Of a stretch of 64,000 nucleotides of DNA, positions 60,144 to 64,000 are shown piece by piece; positions within the stretch are counted from its first letter, which is position 1, and every line of letters begins with the position of its first letter. Origin of the DNA: ZC4RG35 sp040878345 (GTDB lineage: Bacteria > Actinomycetota > Acidimicrobiia > Spongiisociales > ZC4RG35); the NCBI GenBank assembly GCA_040878345.1, contig JBBDML010000024.1:1-64000 (forward strand), written 5' to 3'. A model generated the notes under the pieces. The model was not told the DNA's origin. It worked only from the letters and a program-made list of their open reading frames with translations, and did not search any database. Both the position numbers and the translations under genes were made by a program.

Positions 60144-61748
60144 TCAGGTCACCTGGACCCAGGCCATCACCTCGGGAAGGCGTCTCCGCAGGAGTCGTGA
60201 GGCGATGGCGAGGGAGACCACATAGACCAGGACACCCCAGCCCACGGCGGTGACCGCGGTGAACCACGGTGCGATCACGTTCCCGAACGCAACGGTGAGG
60301 AAGACCACCGATGCCGGTGGGATCAGGAGCACCCCGATGGCGAAGAAGGACACCGTTTGGCTGGCGATGGCCAGGCATCCCTGCTCGGTGGATTGAGCGA
60401 AGACGTCGGTCCCTTCCCGGGGGAGGCGAAGTGGGGTCAGGACAGAGACCAGGTTCCCCACCGCCAGCTGGGAGCCGATGGCGGCCACCATCAGGGGGAG
60501 CACCATCCAGCTCCATCTCCATTGACCGGTGAAGAGAGACAACCCCAGGGCGAGCACCACCGTCTCGATCGCCAGCGCAATGGCGACCGCGGCGTTCTTG
60601 CCGAGGAGGAGATGACGGGGCTTGAGTGGGAGCACGAACAGATAGCTGGCGGCGTTGCGCTCCCACCCAAACAGGTTGAGGGCGATGGGGAGGCCGACGA
60701 ACAGCACCATCACCGGGGCTGCCAGTGGCGCCCAGTCGTTGTCCCGGAGATCGAACATGCCGGTAGCTCCCATCACGCTCCCGGCGACCGCCAACCCGAC
60801 GAAGATGACCGTCCCGGTCCACACCAGCCGTTGCCGGGGGTCACGGATGTAGAAACGCAGCTCCTTGCGGGCGAGTGTCGGTATCACTCCCCAGGGCCCC
60901 GTCGCCATGCCCCGACTCCGGGCCCTGGCCGCGGGTCTGCTCCCCTCCTGCGGCGTGGTCAGCATCCAGGAGAGAAGCCTCCTCCACACCAAAGCCAAGA
61001 CCAACAACCCGGCGGTGGCCGCAGCCAGAAAGGTCAACGCAGCCATGACACTGCCGGTGGAGGCCTCCACGATGGCGCGCTGTGCCGCCACTGGCGGCAG
61101 CAACAACGCCCAGTCGAGGATGGGGGCAGTCCGCACCGCCTCCGCAAACCCGAGCCGGTCGGTCATTCCGGAGATCGACCGGTAGGCGAAGAAGCTCCCC
61201 GCCGCCAATCCGAGGATGAGGAAAGTGGCAACATCCCGGCCCCTGCGAGTGCGGAGCACCGAGGAGATCGCGGCCGAGAAGAGCTGGGCCCCAACGGCGA
61301 GAATCCCGAGGAACACCAGCGAAGCCGGGATGGCCATCCACCAGGCTGAGGGGAGCAGGGACGCGTTGGCCCCGAGCAAGATCAGGGGCACCGTCGCCAC
61401 CGGGGCGATGAAGCTCGAGGCGGTGAGCCCGGCGATCATCTGGCTGTCGGAGACCGGGAGGGTCGCCAGCAACTGAGGGTCGAGATTCTCGTCCAGGGGG
61501 AAGATGATCACGGGAAGGGTCACCCAGGTGGCGAAGAAGATGAGTGCGGCCCATCCCATGTAGCTGCCCAGCACCTCGGGGGCCGTCTCATCGATGAGAC
61601 CGGCGATCTCGAGATGGCGGCCGGCCAACCAGACCCCCATCCAGGTGAGGAGAAGGGTGGCGATCGGGAACCCGAACCGACGCTGCTTGTCGTGCCGGAT
61701 CCCGTTCCAGGTGAGTCTGGCCTTGAGTTCTACGAAGTGCCGTACCAC
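60144..61748 (-). CDS. ABC-2-type exporter permease
   Basis: A 534-residue membrane protein with about twelve helices in two halves, separated near residue 280 by a cytosolic loop (ARARSRGMATGPWGVIPTLARKELRFYIRDPRQR) typical for heterologous ABC-2 permeases. It overlaps the ATPase gene by 19 bases. The substrate is unknown. Confidence 0.85.
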   Translation of the reverse strand: MVRHFVELKARLTWNGIRHDKQRRFGFPIATLLLTWMGVWLAGRHLEIAGLIDETAPEVLGSYMGWAALIFFATWVTLPVIIFPLDENLDPQLLATLPVSDSQMIAGLTASSFIAPVATVPLILLGANASLLPSAWWMAIPASLVFLGILAVGAQLFSAAISSVLRTRRGRDVATFLILGLAAGSFFAYRSISGMTDRLGFAEAVRTAPILDWALLLPPVAAQRAIVEASTGSVMAALTFLAAATAGLLVLALVWRRLLSWMLTTPQEGSRPAARARSRGMATGPWGVIPTLARKELRFYIRDPRQRLVWTGTVIFVGLAVAGSVMGATGMFDLRDNDWAPLAAPVMVLFVGLPIALNLFGWERNAASYLFVLPLKPRHLLLGKNAAVAIALAIETVVLALGLSLFTGQWRWSWMVLPLMVAAIGSQLAVGNLVSVLTPLRLPREGTDVFAQSTEQGCLAIASQTVSFFAIGVLLIPPASVVFLTVAFGNVIAPWFTAVTAVGWGVLVYVVSLAIASRLLRRRLPEVMAWVQVT

Positions 61749-62560
61749 GACGAGCCCTCGAAGTGATCACCACCGACGGCGGCGATGAAGGCGTCCTCGA
61801 CGGTGTCCTTGCCGGTGAGGCGGCACAGCCCGTCGGGGGTCTCCTCGATGGTGAGCCGACCGTGGACCATGATCCCGATCCGGGTGCACAACTTCTCCAC
61901 CAGGTGCATCTCGTGTGAGGAGAACACGATGGTGGTTCCCCCCGCCGCCGCCTGGCGGAGGAGGTTGCGGATAAGCCGGGCCGAGACCGCGTCCACTCCC
62001 TCGAATGGCTCGTCGAGGAACAACACCGGGGGCCGGTGGATGATGGCGGCGCCCAGGGCGACCTTCTTCCTCATACCACGGGAGTAGTCCCCGACCAACT
62101 TGGAGGCTGCGTCGGTGAGATCGAGCATCTCGAGCAACTCGTTGCGTCGCCGTACCGACTCCTCGCGCCCCAGACCATGCATGGCGCCGGTGAAGTCGAG
62201 GAGCTCGGCGCCGGTGAGCCGCTCGTAGAGGTTGAACTCCTCCGGGAGCACCCCGATCCGGGATTTGACCTCGGTGGGGCTCTTCCAGGTGTCGAACTCA
62301 CCGATTCCCACCCGGCCGGCATCGGGGCGGAGTAGGCCCACGATCACCCTGATGGTGGTGGTCTTCCCGGCCCCGTTCTGACCAAGCAGGCCATAGAACT
62401 CGCCGGGCTGGATGGCGAGATCTACATCGTCGACCGCGGTGGTCTTGCCGAATCTCCGGGTCAGCCCTTTTGCCCACACCGCGGGTGGCGCGTCACCGCG
62501 ATGGGTGATCTGGTCCTCGATCATCGGCTGGGTCACGGGTGAGAGTATCGACGGTGACAC
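61730..62560 (-). CDS. ABC exporter ATPase
   Basis: A 276-residue ATPase. Walker A is GQNGAGKTT, the signature YSRGMRKKVALG, Walker B VLFLDEP, and the switch His in FSSHEMH. The second Met (62524) is an alternative start. It pairs with the overlapping permease in an ABC-2 exporter. Confidence 0.93.
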   Translation of the reverse strand: MSPSILSPVTQPMIEDQITHRGDAPPAVWAKGLTRRFGKTTAVDDVDLAIQPGEFYGLLGQNGAGKTTTIRVIVGLLRPDAGRVGIGEFDTWKSPTEVKSRIGVLPEEFNLYERLTGAELLDFTGAMHGLGREESVRRRNELLEMLDLTDAASKLVGDYSRGMRKKVALGAAIIHRPPVLFLDEPFEGVDAVSARLIRNLLRQAAAGGTTIVFSSHEMHLVEKLCTRIGIMVHGRLTIEETPDGLCRLTGKDTVEDAFIAAVGGDHFEGSSWYGTS

Positions 62561-62638
62561 CGTCTAAATGAAATGCCTGACGACCGGGGTGAATCAGTCC
62601 TCGAGGCCAGGTACGGTGGAGGCTTCGTGGAGTACCAG

Positions 62639-64000
62639 GCCCTCTACCGCAAGTACCGCCCACAGTCGTTCGATGACGTGATCGGCCAGGCCCATGTCAC
62701 CACCACCTTGGCCCGCGAGGTGGCCGACGGGAGGATTGCCCACGCCTATCTGTTCGCCGGTCCCAGGGGGACCGGGAAGACCACCACGGCGCGGATCCTG
62801 GCCAAGGCACTCAACTGTGAGAACCGCAATCCCGACGGGTCGCCGTGCAACACCTGCGGGAGCTGCACCTCGATCACGCAGGGGATCTCGCTCGACGTGC
62901 TCGAGCTCGACGCCGCCTCCCACAACTCCGTGGACGACATCCGCGACATCAGGCTGAGTGTCACCACTGTCGCCTCCGCTGCCACCTCGAAGCGGGTGTT
63001 CGTCCTCGACGAGGCCCACATGCTCTCCAAGGCGGCGAGCAACGCCCTCCTCAAGACGTTGGAGGAGCCGCCCCCGCATGTCCATTTCGTGCTGGCCACC
63101 ACCGAGCCCTACAAGCTGCTCGACACCATTCGGAGCCGCACCCAGCGCTTCGACTTCCACCCGGTGCCCATCGAGGAACTGGCCGGTTATCTGAGCACCA
63201 TCGCCGACCGCGAGGGCTACAAGACCGATGCCTCCGCCCTGCTCGCCATCGCCCGACACGCCACTGGATCGGTACGCGACTCGCTGTCGCTCTTGGAGCA
63301 GGTGGCGGCGCTCGGCTCGGGGTCGGTCGACGTCCCCGGGGTGAGACGAGCCCTCGGCCTGGCCGATATCGAGGCCTTCATGCGTCTGGCGCACGCCCTC
63401 GGCGATCACGATGCCAAGAGCGCCCTCGAGCTGGTGGCCGAGCTGGCCGCAGATGGCGTCGATCTCAGGAGGTTCGTCGCCGAGTGCATCGGCTTCTTCC
63501 GCGGGGTCTTTCTCGCCCACTACGCCCCCAATCTCGCCGAGATCGCCGATGAGCCACCCGACGTCTACGAGTCCTGGAGGTCGGCGGCCGCCATCGTCCC
63601 CTCCTCGGATGTGCTCCGCGCCGTGGACGTCCTCGCCGAGGCCCTGGTCAGGCTGAGGGAGGGCCGAGAGGAGCGTCTGATGACCGAGATCGCCCTGATC
63701 AAGTTGACCCGTCCCGAGACAGCCTCCGACCCCGAGGCCCTGATCTCGAGGATGGATCGTCTCGAGCGCAGGATGGGTCGGCCCGCCGACCCGCTGGAGC
63801 CGGTCGTGGCTCAGACGGCTTCGTCCCCGGCCGGCGGCCATCCGCCTCAGCCTGTGGCTGTGTCCGAGGAGGCGGCGGCTGCACCGGCCGGCATCGACAT
63901 CAGCCTCGAACAGCTCCGCAAGGTGTGGCCGGGCCTGTTCGGGAGTCTCAGCGAGGTGCTGGGGGCGCGTCGCTGGGCCTTGTTCCGTGAGGCAACCCCG
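62639..64000 (+). CDS. dnaX: DNA polymerase III gamma/tau subunit (partial)
   Basis: 454 residues, open at the window end. The N terminus YQALYRKYRPQSFDDVIGQ is followed by Walker A GPRGTGKTTT (45-54), zinc ligands Cys64, Cys74, Cys77, Cys80, Walker B FVLDEAHML and sensor SRTQRFDF. It is the clamp-loader ATPase of the replisome. GTG at 62639 is preceded by GGTGGAGG. A frameshift site for gamma cannot be judged because the gene is cut. Confidence 0.97.

Noticed and set aside
62594..63841. Minus-strand open frame across dnaX
   Set aside because: The plus strand encodes unmistakable DnaX motifs with a good ribosome site.

Overview
The window is a GC-rich stretch from a draft scaffold, with one run of ten Ns at 51527-51536. 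Gene content points to an actinobacterium: a BTAD/SARP-type regulator, a very large AAA-LuxR regulator, a DUF2795 protein, RNase J, many GTG starts and tightly overlapping operons. An Acidimicrobiia-like lineage is a guess from gene style only.

Positions 1-29 kb are an accessory region organised around one intact tRNA-Arg(ACG) at 22340-22413. Upstream of it, on the same strand, lie four copies (1359, 4085, 12921, 20457) of a 115-bp unit. Each unit is the exact 5' half of this tRNA, cut in the anticodon loop, joined to a conserved 76-bp tail that ends in the complement of the tRNA's own anticodon-stem strand. Downstream lie three 42-nt copies of the 3' half (23576, 26692, 28859). These are flanked by GGGAGCCA direct repeats at fixed distances, as expected for arm sites of a tyrosine-recombinase attachment site. 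The three downstream intervals look like small integrated cassettes: a membrane protein; higBA with a secreted lipoprotein and a YecM-like protein; and a decayed higA with a flavin monooxygenase. No integrase gene is visible anywhere in the window. This two-sided tRNA accretion array is the most unusual thing here.

The upstream intervals hold an exported peptidase and a lipoprotein. They also hold a MerR-controlled divergent locus: a DUF2795 gene, an interrupted ADP-ribosylglycohydrolase, a nucleoside-deoxyribosyltransferase-like gene, a GTDC1/QTMAN-like glycosyltransferase and RNase J face merR, prfC (RF3) and a string of small metal-binding-looking genes. Further on come an SQR-like flavoprotein, a partly duplicated small-membrane-protein cluster, a LuxR giant, and a cysteine-synthase-like gene with an altered phosphate loop. 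Broken genes are frequent in this part.

From 29 kb onward the sequence reads as ordinary chromosome. It holds frdABCD with a TPR gene, an exported VWA protein, a membrane adenylate cyclase, and RNA-handling genes (a stand-alone RRM protein and a DEAD-box helicase with a fused RRM). A FabH-like synthase, a P1-family peptidase and a SARP regulator follow. Next is a partner-switching stress module: two membrane sensor halves with an almost identical 3' segment, a GAF-SpoIIE-HATPase protein and two STAS proteins. Then come a CrtI-like oxidoreductase, a dienoyl-CoA-isomerase-like crotonase, a phnD-phnC-phnE-phnE-dgt-GNAT operon, a 5'-nucleotidase, an ABC-2 exporter pair and the 5' part of dnaX, cut by the window end.
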